A stretch of DNA of 64,000 bases from Bacteroidota bacterium (GTDB lineage Bacteria > Bacteroidota > Bacteroidia > Bacteroidales > Paludibacteraceae), in assembly GCA_017860345.1 (NCBI GenBank), contig JAFNAV010000019.1, forward strand, positions 25,780 to 89,779, written 5' to 3'. The first letter of the stretch is position 1, and every line of letters begins with the position of its first letter. Below, piece by piece: positions 20,766 to 29,771 of the stretch. The translations under genes were made by a program, and so were the position numbers. The notes below the pieces were generated by a model that saw nothing but the letters and a program-made list of their open reading frames with translations, was not told the DNA's origin and ran no database searches.

Positions 20766-20960
20766 TTGGCAAAAGAAAGTAAAAATAAGACCTTTGTTCT
20801 GCGCATTGATCAGGATACGATGAATGCCATAGAGAAGTGGGCTGCGGATGAGTTTCGAAGTGTCAACGGGCAGATTTTGTACGTTCTGGACCAGGCACTG
20901 AAAAAAAACGGACGTTTGCCTAAAAGCAAAAAATCAAAACCCATTGTAACTGATGATTAG
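20766..20960 (+). CDS. Arc-like ribbon-helix-helix DNA-binding protein
   Basis: KTFVLRIDQDTMNAIEKWAADEFRSVNGQILYVLDQALKK; TTG start; directly downstream of SPFH gene. Confidence 0.78.
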   Translation: MAKESKNKTFVLRIDQDTMNAIEKWAADEFRSVNGQILYVLDQALKKNGRLPKSKKSKPIVTDD

Positions 20961-20982
20961 CTAAAAGATAAATTAAAAATAT

Positions 20983-21012
20983 TGATTTGATAATCATTAA
21001 ATTGTATATTTG
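20983..21012 (+). promoter_or_regulatory. Bacteroidota-type promoter (TTG-N19-TATATTTG)
   Basis: TTG at 20983, TATATTTG at 21005. Confidence 0.6.
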
Positions 21013-21047
21013 CACCTGATGCTTTTTTAAGTATCAGGTGTTTTTTT
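21013..21047 (+). terminator. Intrinsic terminator hairpin overlapping expected transcription start
   Basis: CACCTGAT-N12-ATCAGGTG-TTTTTTT. Confidence 0.8.
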
Positions 21048-21131
21048 ATCCGGGCTCACTGAGGTGTTGTTTTTTTTGAATGCGCTTTTCAGCCGGGCTT
21101 AATTTTTTAATTCTTGATAGATATTTATAAA

Positions 21132-21854
21132 ATGAAAAAACTATTTACAATCTTACTGATATTTTCCTCAGTATATGCACAGGCCGGCAAGCTGGCCTCT
21201 CCTGAATTTATTGCCATCGAGCATGCCAGTCTTATCATCCGAGCCAACGGACTTACCGTATTTGTGGACCCGGTGGGCGATGTTGCCCGTTATGCTGCCT
21301 ATGGTAAGCCCGATGTTATTTTGATTACTCACGAGCATGGCGACCATCTGGATATTCCGTTGCTGAATGCGCTTAAAACGGACAAAACAGAGGTGATAGT
21401 GACTGAAGTTGTATTTAAGAAAACCGGATTTGGAAAAATTATGCACAATAATGAGCAGCTCAACATGGGTAAATTGCTCATTGAGTCCATCCCGGCCTAT
21501 AATACTACTACCGAAAGGTTGAACTTTCACCCTAAAGGTGTGGGCAATGGTTATGTGCTGACTTTGAACGGAAAACGCATTTATATTTCGGGCGATACCG
21601 AAGATATTCCTGATATGTGTCAACTGAAAAAGATCGACTATGCTTTCATTTGTATGAATTTGCCTTATACCATGAGTGTGGAGCAGGCTGCATCTGCCAT
21701 CCTGAAGTTTAAACCTAAGAATATCTACCCATATCATTATCGCAATCAGGATAAGACTTTTGCAGATATTCACGGTAAGCTTAAGGATTTGTTAAGCGTA
21801 AATAAAAATATCAACATCAGGTATCTCAACTGGTATGATCAGGAAAAGGAATAG
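21132..21854 (+). CDS. MBL-fold metal-dependent hydrolase (UlaG-like), exported
   Basis: Signal peptide; ITHEHGDHLD, ISGDTED, YPYHYR motifs. Confidence 0.9.
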   Translation: MKKLFTILLIFSSVYAQAGKLASPEFIAIEHASLIIRANGLTVFVDPVGDVARYAAYGKPDVILITHEHGDHLDIPLLNALKTDKTEVIVTEVVFKKTGFGKIMHNNEQLNMGKLLIESIPAYNTTTERLNFHPKGVGNGYVLTLNGKRIYISGDTEDIPDMCQLKKIDYAFICMNLPYTMSVEQAASAILKFKPKNIYPYHYRNQDKTFADIHGKLKDLLSVNKNINIRYLNWYDQEKE

Positions 21855-21883
21855 TTTCTAAAAATACGAAACCCTTCTAAGCA

Positions 21884-21914
21884 AGCCCGAAGATTCACGC
21901 TTCGGGCTTTTTTA
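21884..21914 (+). terminator. Intrinsic terminator
   Basis: AGCCCGAAGattcacgCTTCGGGCTTTTTT. Confidence 0.88.
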
Positions 21915-21934
21915 TTAAAAAACAATTACTATTA

Positions 21935-21948
21935 TGAACATAAGTTCA
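21935..21948. promoter_or_regulatory. Operator-like inverted repeat upstream of DUF134 gene
   Basis: TGAACATAAGTTCA, perfect 5-bp arms, just upstream of TATTTTTG -7-like element. Confidence 0.45.
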
Positions 21949-22009
21949 AAACTATTTGTATTTTTGCACTGCAATATCTTATCTTTCATTTAATAAAAAC
22001 ATCAACTTT

Positions 22010-22417
22010 ATGCCACGTCCGCAGCAAAACAGAAAAATTTCAACCCCACCGCTTATGCAGGGTTTTAAACCATTTGGGATACCTCGCAGGGAACTCGAAA
22101 CCGTAGTGTTGCAATTTGATGAATACGAAACAATGCGCTTGCTCGATTACGAAGGAATGACTCAGGAACAAGCTGCTGAACAGATGGAAGTGTCGCGGCC
22201 AACGCTGACTCGCATTTACGAAAATGCCCGGAAAATCATTGCACAGGCTTTGGTGGAGGGAAAAATGATTGTTATTGAGGGTGGCAATGTGGATTTTGGC
22301 CGCGAATGGTATCGGTGCAGACGGTGTCACAAGCTGGTAGATGGTTTGGATAAACATGTTAGATGCAGAAATTGTACTCACTTTGCCGATAATGAGCTGT
22401 CGCCACTTAATAAATAA
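22010..22417 (+). CDS. DUF134 family predicted DNA-binding protein
   Basis: MPRPQQNRKI...ELETVVLQFDEYETMRLLDYEGMTQEQAAEQMEVSRPTLTRIYENARKIIAQALVEGK; C-terminal CxxC pairs. Confidence 0.92.
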   Translation: MPRPQQNRKISTPPLMQGFKPFGIPRRELETVVLQFDEYETMRLLDYEGMTQEQAAEQMEVSRPTLTRIYENARKIIAQALVEGKMIVIEGGNVDFGREWYRCRRCHKLVDGLDKHVRCRNCTHFADNELSPLNK

Positions 22418-22422
22418 TTGAT

Positions 22423-23244
22423 ATGACAACAATTGCTGTTTTATCCGATAATCGTACCGCAAACTCCACACTGCTTACCGAGCATGGCCTGGCGGTTTTG
22501 CTGGATACCGGCCACCGTAAATGGTTGCTGGATACGGGAGCTTCGGATTTGTTTATGCAAAATGCCCGGGCAATGAACCTGAATATGGCTGATGTTGATG
22601 CTGCGTTTGTTTCTCATGGACATGCCGACCATTTGGGCGGACTGATACCGTTTTTGGAAAGTAATATAAAGGCGAAGGTAGTAGTATCAAAGCAGGCTAT
22701 AACCGGCGAGTTTTATTCCGTAAGGAGTAAACCAAGAGACTTAACGGTGCGCCGAAATTTTTCGCCGTATAAAGATAGATTTTTGACCGATTTTAAAGCT
22801 TTGGAAAACGAATCGGTTTATATATTGAAAGTTACGTACGAAAGACATCGGCTTCCCAGAGCAAACAGCTCATTATTTATAAAGAAAAAACAAGTTTTTG
22901 TATGCGATGATTTTTTGCACGAGCTGGTTTTTGTTTATGATATGCCCGAGGGGCTATTTGTATTTTCGGGATGTTCGCACAAAGGGTTGCTGAATGTTCT
23001 CGATACTGTAAAGGCTAATCTTCACAGGCCGGTGAGGTGCTTGCTGGGAGGCTTTCATTTACCTGATGGCGAATACGAAAGCGATGCTGAAATCGAGCAT
23101 ATCGCATCGTCTATAAAACTCAATTACCCGCTTCTGAAACTGTATACCGGGCATTGTACCGGCAATCATGCTTTTTCAGTTATGAAAAAAATTCTTCAAG
23201 ATCAGCTAACACAATTTTATGCAGGTTTTACTCTTATTATCTAA
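22423..23244 (+). CDS. MBL-fold metallohydrolase (7,8-dihydropterin synthase-like family)
   Basis: LLDTGASDLFMQNA, VSHGHADHLGGL, FSGCSHKGLLNVL, GGFHL, YTGHCTG. Confidence 0.9.
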   Translation: MTTIAVLSDNRTANSTLLTEHGLAVLLDTGHRKWLLDTGASDLFMQNARAMNLNMADVDAAFVSHGHADHLGGLIPFLESNIKAKVVVSKQAITGEFYSVRSKPRDLTVRRNFSPYKDRFLTDFKALENESVYILKVTYERHRLPRANSSLFIKKKQVFVCDDFLHELVFVYDMPEGLFVFSGCSHKGLLNVLDTVKANLHRPVRCLLGGFHLPDGEYESDAEIEHIASSIKLNYPLLKLYTGHCTGNHAFSVMKKILQDQLTQFYAGFTLII

Positions 23245-23257
23245 AAATTAAATAATT

Positions 23258-23434
23258 ATGTCGGCATTAAACAGAAAAGGACCTGATAATATGGGTTCGC
23301 AAACAGGACGTAAATTAGGAAAATGTGGCAACAATATAATACCCGATTCAGAGTACGTACCCGGACAAGGAATGGGTTTGCGCCGCAAGGCAGGACTTAA
23401 TAATATAAACGATAAAAAATTATACAAAAAATGA
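23258..23434 (+). CDS. Small DUF5320-like protein (58 aa, absent from supplied ORF track)
   Basis: My translation: MSALNRKGPDNMGSQTGRKLGKCGNNIIPDSEYVPGQGMGLRRKAGLNNINDKKLYKK; GP.NMG..TGR..G.CG pattern; stop overlaps next start (ATGA). Confidence 0.75.
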   Translation: MSALNRKGPDNMGSQTGRKLGKCGNNIIPDSEYVPGQGMGLRRKAGLNNINDKKLYKK

Positions 23435-23811
23435 AAATTGCAGTACCAACAAAACAAGGAAACAGCATTGACGAGCATTTCGGACATTGCGAATTTTATA
23501 GCATTTTTACCATACAGGATCAAAATGTGGTTGACAAACAAATTCTGAAATCGCCGCAAGGCTGCGGTTGCAAATCGAATATTGCAGCCGATCTGGCAAA
23601 AATGGGTGTAAGCATTATGATAGCTGGTGGTATGGGAAATGGTGCGGTGAACAAGTTAGCTGAGCAAAATATTGCTGTTGTTCGCAACTGTCATGGCGAT
23701 GTGGATGTGCTTGTAAAAGAATATCTTGCAGGCAATATCAAAGACGGAGGAGCAAACTGTGCCGCACACGACGAACATCATAATTCCGATGCGCATGTTT
23801 GCAATCATTAA
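23431..23811 (+). CDS. NifB/NifX family dinitrogenase iron-molybdenum cofactor-binding-like protein
   Basis: MKIAVPTKQGNSIDEHFGHCEFYSIFTIQD...GGMGNGAVNKLAEQNIAVV; His/Cys-rich C-terminus. Confidence 0.9.
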   Translation: MKIAVPTKQGNSIDEHFGHCEFYSIFTIQDQNVVDKQILKSPQGCGCKSNIAADLAKMGVSIMIAGGMGNGAVNKLAEQNIAVVRNCHGDVDVLVKEYLAGNIKDGGANCAAHDEHHNSDAHVCNH

Positions 23812-23818
23812 ATTGTTG

Positions 23819-23842
23819 CGGTTTTTAAAACCGGTTTTTTGT
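23819..23842 (+). terminator. Intrinsic terminator
   Basis: CGGTTTTTAAAACCGGTTTTTT. Confidence 0.65.
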
Positions 23843-23912
23843 TCAATCTTTTCGGACGAAAACAAATGATTACTTGTGTTTTAGAAACATATTGAACTCT
23901 ATTTTAAAGAAC

Positions 23913-23945
23913 AACGAGCTGTCCGATATTATCGAACGGCTCGTT
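23913..23945. terminator. Hairpin terminator, copy 1 of duplicated sequence
   Basis: AACGAGCTGTCCGATATTATCGAACGGCTCGTT. Confidence 0.75.
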
Positions 23946-23987
23946 TATTTTGATTTAATAATATCAATTATCTGTATTTCAGTAAAA

Positions 23988-24305
23988 TTATTCTTCAGTC
24001 AGATAATTCGAAATGATTTTTGTAATCAGAATATTCTGTTTAGTATCGATATTGTAGATGATATACCAAACAGTTTTCGATTTTCTCCGATACATAAGGA
24101 CTTTCTCTCCAAATTGTTTATGGTCGGAATAGCGGGTTCTAAAGTGGTAGGTTTTATGAATAAGAGAGTAGCATTGATTTTCAATGTCGGTTACATATTC
24201 CAATGCATGGTTCAGTTCGAGTGAACCTTTGCTCCAGCTAATAAGCGATGTAAAAATATCCTTTAAATCATCAATAGCTTGGGCTGAAATGTAAACTGAA
24301 CTCAT
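23988..24305 (-). CDS. RelE/ParE-family toxin
   Basis: YISAQAIDDLKDIFTSLISWSKGS...YRTRYSDHKQFGEKVLMYRRKSKTVWYIIYNID-like ParE fold pattern; 4-bp overlap with antitoxin. Confidence 0.82.
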   Translation of the reverse strand: MSSVYISAQAIDDLKDIFTSLISWSKGSLELNHALEYVTDIENQCYSLIHKTYHFRTRYSDHKQFGEKVLMYRRKSKTVWYIIYNIDTKQNILITKIISNYLTEE

Positions 24306-24517
24306 TTATCACTGTCGTTTTCCATTTTTTTATATACAGAATTTACATGTTCTCTAACCATGTCAAAACCTTCTTTCAGGTCAACATAACTTTCAGGAAT
24401 ATTCCCGGAAACTTCTTCATGTTCAATAAATTCTACAACTTCCGGATGTTGGCGTAAATCAGAAATAAGTTTTTTACCCGCCTGATTATCAATATTTATT
24501 TTTACAGTTACAGTCAT
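24302..24517 (-). CDS. Antitoxin component of type II TA pair
   Basis: 71-aa ORF immediately upstream of and overlapping the RelE/ParE-like gene. Confidence 0.75.
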   Translation of the reverse strand: MTVTVKINIDNQAGKKLISDLRQHPEVVEFIEHEEVSGNIPESYVDLKEGFDMVREHVNSVYKKMENDSDK

Positions 24518-24582
24518 AAGTCAGATTGTTAGTGAGTTTTGCAAATATACAAATATTTATTTCAAATTATCCTACAACAAAA

Positions 24583-24615
24583 AACGAGCTGTCCGAAATC
24601 ATCGAACAGCTCGTT
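24583..24615. terminator. Hairpin terminator, copy 2 (pckA 3' side on minus strand)
   Basis: AACGAGCTGTCCGAAATCATCGAACAGCTCGTT; minus strand followed by TTTTTTG. Confidence 0.82.
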
Positions 24616-24622
24616 TCTATTT

Positions 24623-24650
24623 AAAGTCCCCTTTAGGGGATGTAGGGGTC
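24623..24650. repeat. REP-like element abutting pckA stop codon
   Basis: AAGTCCCCTTTAGGGGATGTAGGGGTC, shares core with 31111 and 31197 copies. Confidence 0.75.
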
Positions 24651-26246
24651 TTACAATTGTGGACCTGAAGGAATCAATGCTTTCGCATCTTCGTTGTCAC
24701 AATATTGTTCGAAGTTCTTGATGTATTTAGCAGCAAGCGATTTTGCTTTAGTTTCCCATTCAGCAACATCTGCATAAGTATCACGTGGATCCAGAATGTT
24801 TGAATCAACATTATTCAAAGCTGTTGGAGCAACAAGATTCAAAATTGGAATGTGTACTGTTGGTGCACTTTCGATTGAACCATCGATGATAGCATCGATG
24901 ATAGCACGGGTGTTTTTCAACGAAATACGTTTTCCTGTTCCGTTCCAGCCAGTGTTTACCAAATAAACTTTAGCGTTGTGTTCTTTAGCTTTACCAATCA
25001 ATGTCTTAGCATACATGGTTGGGTGCAAAGTCAAGAAAGCTTCACCGAAAGCTGGAGAGAAAGAAGGAACCGGTTCAGTGATACCACGTTCTGTTCCGGC
25101 TAATTTTGAAGTAAAGCCTGAAAGGAAGTGATATTGAGCTGATTTCTCGTCCAAAATAGATACTGGAGGCAATACACCAAATGCATCAGCCGACAGGTAA
25201 ATAATTTTTGAAGCGTGTCCTGCACGTGAAGGAGAAACGATTTTATTGATATGGTAGATTGGATAAGAAACGCGTGTATTTTCTGTTTTTGAAGCAGCAG
25301 CAGTATAGTCTGGCGTTCCATCAGGCAAAACAGTTACGTTTTCCAACAAAGCATCACGACGGATAGCTCTCCAAATGTCCGGTTCTTTATCTTTTTCCAA
25401 ATCAATTACTTTAGCATAGCAACCACCTTCATAGTTGAACACTCCGTGATCGTCCCAACCGTGTTCGTCGTCACCAATCAGGTAACGTTTTGGGTCAGCT
25501 GAAAGAGTAGTTTTACCAGTTCCGGAAAGACCGAAGAAGATAGCCACATCACCTTCTGCACCTACGTTAGCAGAACAGTGCATTGAAGCGATACCTTTCA
25601 ATGGCAAATAGTAGTTTTGAAGAGCGAAAATACCTTTTTTCATTTCGCCACCATACCATGTGCCACCAATAACCTGCATTCTTTCAGTAAGATTGAACAA
25701 TGTAAATACTTCAGAGTTCAATCCTTGTTCTTTCCAGTTAGGATTGGTAGTTTTTGAACCGTTCAAACATACGAAATCAGGTTCGCCGTAGTTAGCCAAT
25801 TCGTAGTGTGAAGGACGGATAAACATGTTGGTCACAAAGTGAGCCTGCCATGCTACTTCCATAACGAAACGTACTTTCAAACGAGTATCTTCGTTAGTAC
25901 CGCAGAAAGTGTCCACTACATACAATTTTTTTGCAGTCGAAAGTTGTTTGGTTACAAGGTCTTTACAGTGAGCAAAAACTTCAGGAGTAGTTGGGCGGTT
26001 AATGGTACCATCCCACCACAAATGTTCATCAGTTACTGCATCTTTCACGAAGAATTTGTCCTTAGGTGAACGACCTGTAAACTTACCTGTATCAACTGAT
26101 ACAGCACCTGTTGTTGTTAACACACCTTTTTCAAAACCTTCGTTTGCAGGATCAATCTCTGCCTGAAACAACTCTTCGTAAGTTGGGTTGTGCAGAATTT
26201 CAAAATTTCCTGAAATTCCGTACTTACTTAAATCCAAATTTGCCAT
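24651..26246 (-). CDS. pckA: Phosphoenolpyruvate carboxykinase (ATP)
   Basis: [54 protein letters not shown]; true start likely [10 protein letters not shown]. Confidence 0.96.
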   Translation of the reverse strand: MANLDLSKYGISGNFEILHNPTYEELFQAEIDPANEGFEKGVLTTTGAVSVDTGKFTGRSPKDKFFVKDAVTDEHLWWDGTINRPTTPEVFAHCKDLVTKQLSTAKKLYVVDTFCGTNEDTRLKVRFVMEVAWQAHFVTNMFIRPSHYELANYGEPDFVCLNGSKTTNPNWKEQGLNSEVFTLFNLTERMQVIGGTWYGGEMKKGIFALQNYYLPLKGIASMHCSANVGAEGDVAIFFGLSGTGKTTLSADPKRYLIGDDEHGWDDHGVFNYEGGCYAKVIDLEKDKEPDIWRAIRRDALLENVTVLPDGTPDYTAAASKTENTRVSYPIYHINKIVSPSRAGHASKIIYLSADAFGVLPPVSILDEKSAQYHFLSGFTSKLAGTERGITEPVPSFSPAFGEAFLTLHPTMYAKTLIGKAKEHNAKVYLVNTGWNGTGKRISLKNTRAIIDAIIDGSIESAPTVHIPILNLVAPTALNNVDSNILDPRDTYADVAEWETKAKSLAAKYIKNFEQYCDNEDAKALIPSGPQL

Positions 26247-26753
26247 TTTTTTTTGTTTAAAATGATTCTTTATATAATTTTTACTATCTCTTTTTCTCTG
26301 GTTTTTTGTCTTTTTATGGCTTACAAAAGTACGATTTTTTTTCTGAGTAAAAAAGGAATTAAAGAAATTTTTCTTTATTCGTGTATAAAAAATCATAATG
26401 GATATTTAATTAAGTATTTATATCCAATAATCTGTATTATTATTCACATAAAGCGAATAATAATGCGTTTTAACTGTGATTTAAGGCTCATTTTTTATAA
26501 AAAAATAACTATTTTGAAACACCGGAATTTTTCAGGCATACGTATTGTTCTCACTAATTGGAGGCATTTGAGGTTTTAGCGTTGTTTTACGTGCGGCTAC
26601 GCATCTGTTCTGCTGCACCAAACCGGCAAAACTGTAAAAAACATTATTTTTAAGATGATGAAAAACGGATACCTGCAAAAAAATATTATTTTTGTACTGA
26701 TTGTTTGAAATTCAATGTGTTAAATTTAATGACACGATAAAAAAATATTATTG

Positions 26754-27188
26754 ATGAAAATAAAAATTGTAAACCAATCCAAACATCCGCTACCCGAATA
26801 TGCAACGAATCAATCGGCAGGCATGGATTTACGGGCAAATCTGGAAACTCCTGTAGTGCTGAAACCGCTCGAACGTAAACTTATACCTACCGGTTTGTTT
26901 ATTGAACTGCCTGTGGGTTACGAAGCCCAGATACGGCCGCGAAGCGGATTAGCAATTAAAAAAGGAATAACAATTCTCAACTCTCCGGGTACTATCGATG
27001 CTGATTATCGTGGCGAAGTATGTGTGATTCTTGTCAATCTATCGTCCGAAGATTTTCTGATCAACGATGGTGAACGCATTTGCCAGATGGTAATAGCTGC
27101 TCACCAACAGGCAGAATGGGTTGAAGTTCAAGAACTTGGACAAACCGAAAGGGGAGCCGGCGGATTTGGGCATACCGGTAAAATTTAA
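26754..27188 (+). CDS. dut: dUTP diphosphatase
   Basis: [49 protein letters not shown]. Confidence 0.96.
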   Translation: MKIKIVNQSKHPLPEYATNQSAGMDLRANLETPVVLKPLERKLIPTGLFIELPVGYEAQIRPRSGLAIKKGITILNSPGTIDADYRGEVCVILVNLSSEDFLINDGERICQMVIAAHQQAEWVEVQELGQTERGAGGFGHTGKI

Positions 27189-27197
27189 AACTATAAA

Positions 27198-28931
27198 ATG
27201 ACAAAGTACATCAGATTATTGCTTTTCGCGTTGGTGATTTTTGTGGTGTCGTGTTCTTCATTGCCAAAAGCTGTGAAGATACCCGATAATAAACAAAGTG
27301 AACCTGTTCGCAATCAGTTCGACGGTTATTTTTATGAAGCCATAAAACTGAATGAAGAGGGGAAGCTTGATCAGGCTTTTGAGCTATTCGCAGCATGCTA
27401 TGCTATTGATTCATTAGACGCGGGACTTTCTTACGAATTGGGAGGCTTATATGCCGTGCTGCAAAAAAACGATGTGGCTGCAAAATTTCTGGAAAGAGCA
27501 TATCATGCCGACCCCTCCAACTGGTGGTATAATATGCAGTTGCTCTCGGTGTATGCTAACCTGAACAAAATGGATGAGCTTACCCTGCTGGCCGAAAACA
27601 TGCAAAAGCAGTTTCCCTACAAACAGGAGGTTTACGAAATTCTGGGTTCGTTGTATAAGCAAACCAATCAGTTCCAGAAGGCGATTAACGCCATTGACCG
27701 CCTCGAAAACATGGCCGGGATAGACGAAAGACTGACACTGGAAAAGTACGAGCTGTACAACCAATTGAAAAAGCCGGCTAAAGGAATGGCCGAAATAGAT
27801 AAGCTGATTCAGAAGTATCCCGGCGAATCGCGCTATAAGGTTCTGAAGGGCGACGCGCTCAGAGACCTGAGTATGCAGGATCAGGCCTTTCAGATATATA
27901 ACGAAGTGCTGGCCTCCGACCCCGAAAACCCTCAGGTATATGTATCGCTGTCCGACTATTATAACGATGCCGGACAGCAGGAGAAAGCCTCTGAAGCGAT
28001 TATGAAAGCGTTAAAACTGGATCAGCTTGAGTTGGATCAGAAAATGGAAATTCTGGGGCAGTATGTTCAGAAATTTATTCAGGACTCTGTACGGTTCAAC
28101 GAAACGGAGTCTCTTTTTAAACTGTTGGTGGACAAATACCCCCTCGAAGAAAAGGTCCATGGGTATTACGCCCTTTTCCTTCAGTTTCGCAAGCGCATCC
28201 CGGAGGCTGTAGCAGAATATGAATCCATGATTAATATCAATCCGAAAAATGAGCAGACTTGGTTGCAGTTAATCCAGATTTATGTATCGGAACAGAAATT
28301 TAATGACGTGCTTAAAACGTCAAATAGTGCTATTGAAAATATACCCACTATACCCCAGTGGTATTTTTTTAAAGGCATATCGCTGTTTCAGCTCAAAGAC
28401 TACCCCGGTGCCTTAAAAGCAGTATATCAGGGAATTGAGCTTATACCAGATAAAGAAAACGGGCTTAAAAGCGACCTTTATGCTCAGGCAGGCGATATTT
28501 ATTATAAGTTGGAAGATAAACCGAAGGCTTACGAGGCATACGAAAATGCTCTACTGGCCAACCCGAAAAATATTTATGTGATGAATAATTACGCTTATTT
28601 CCTTTCAGAAGAGAATCGCGACCTGAAGAAAGCCGAAAAAATGAGCGCTCAAACGGTGGAAAAAGAGCCATCCAACAGTACTTATCTGGATACTTATGCC
28701 TGGATATTTTACAAACAGGGCAATTTGTCGCTGGCTAAATTTTATATTGAGCGGGCAATGGATAATCTGGCTCCCGAGCACGACCCCGGAGTGGTGATGG
28801 AACACTACGGAGATATTCTCTGGAAATCGGGCGAAACTGAAAAAGCTTTAGAGATGTGGAAAAAATCGTACGATGCCGGTAACATAACAGATGAACTAAA
28901 ACTGAAAATTGATAATAAGGAATTGAAATAA
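27198..28931 (+). CDS. Tetratricopeptide-repeat lipoprotein
   Basis: Lipobox VVSCSS; multiple TPR-like helical repeats. Confidence 0.9.
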   Translation: MTKYIRLLLFALVIFVVSCSSLPKAVKIPDNKQSEPVRNQFDGYFYEAIKLNEEGKLDQAFELFAACYAIDSLDAGLSYELGGLYAVLQKNDVAAKFLERAYHADPSNWWYNMQLLSVYANLNKMDELTLLAENMQKQFPYKQEVYEILGSLYKQTNQFQKAINAIDRLENMAGIDERLTLEKYELYNQLKKPAKGMAEIDKLIQKYPGESRYKVLKGDALRDLSMQDQAFQIYNEVLASDPENPQVYVSLSDYYNDAGQQEKASEAIMKALKLDQLELDQKMEILGQYVQKFIQDSVRFNETESLFKLLVDKYPLEEKVHGYYALFLQFRKRIPEAVAEYESMININPKNEQTWLQLIQIYVSEQKFNDVLKTSNSAIENIPTIPQWYFFKGISLFQLKDYPGALKAVYQGIELIPDKENGLKSDLYAQAGDIYYKLEDKPKAYEAYENALLANPKNIYVMNNYAYFLSEENRDLKKAEKMSAQTVEKEPSNSTYLDTYAWIFYKQGNLSLAKFYIERAMDNLAPEHDPGVVMEHYGDILWKSGETEKALEMWKKSYDAGNITDELKLKIDNKELK

Positions 28932-28949
28932 TTAATAAAGGACTTAAAT

Positions 28950-29750
28950 ATGAAGAAAAGAATTATTATATGGATGTTGCTTCCGGTATTGTTTTTTGGG
29001 TGTAAAACCAAACAACAGGTTGCAGAACGTGCGGTAGAGAAGAGTCCCGTAGGGGTTTTGGTAGATAAGCTGGTGGCGGCAAGTCCCGATTTCTCAACGG
29101 CCAATGTGAGTAAAATGAGTCTGGCTATTAAGCTCAACGATTACAACTTTAACGTTTCGGCCACCTGCCGTATTAGTAGGGATTCGCTTATTCATGTTTC
29201 CATTTTACCGGTGTTGGGTATCGAGGCATTTAAAGTAGAGATGGATCCCGATACCATCAGAGTTTATGATAAATTCAACAAAAAACTATACGTGGTTGAT
29301 TTTGCATCTCTGAATAGTCGCTTTGGTGTTAATGTCGACTTTTATAGCTTGCAGGATCTGATTTCAAATCGTTTCTTTAAAGTGGGAAGTCGCTCGTTAA
29401 CAGCCGAAAATTGTAAGCTGGCCAATTCAGGCGACCAGGTGAATGTGATTGATTATGTGAAAGCTCCCATGAAACAGCGTATCACATCCAATGCCTCTAA
29501 CCGAATTGTAAAAAACGAGATTTCATCGGTAAGCTCGGATTATACTTTTGTGGCTGCCTACAATGATTTTGCGGCTTTTGATAACATCAATTTTCCACAA
29601 AAAATAAATATTCTGGTTACCAACGGGAAAAGAACATTTACCTGCGATTTTTCTGTCTCCAAAGCTACATTCAATCAAAAGTTGAACTTCTCCACTCTGA
29701 ATCCGGAACGCTACGAACGTGCCGATATTAATAATTTACTGAAAAAATAA
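28950..29750 (+). CDS. DUF4292-family lipoprotein
   Basis: Lipobox FFGCKT; VSATCRISRDSLIHVSILPVLGIEAFKVEMDPDTIRVYDKFNKKLY. Confidence 0.85.
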   Translation: MKKRIIIWMLLPVLFFGCKTKQQVAERAVEKSPVGVLVDKLVAASPDFSTANVSKMSLAIKLNDYNFNVSATCRISRDSLIHVSILPVLGIEAFKVEMDPDTIRVYDKFNKKLYVVDFASLNSRFGVNVDFYSLQDLISNRFFKVGSRSLTAENCKLANSGDQVNVIDYVKAPMKQRITSNASNRIVKNEISSVSSDYTFVAAYNDFAAFDNINFPQKINILVTNGKRTFTCDFSVSKATFNQKLNFSTLNPERYERADINNLLKK

Positions 29751-29771
29751 GGAATTTTATTCTATAGGCGT

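Noticed and set aside
26399-26426. TGGATAT...ATATCCA inverted repeat upstream of pckA
   Set aside because: Short arms in very AT-rich DNA; plausible by chance.
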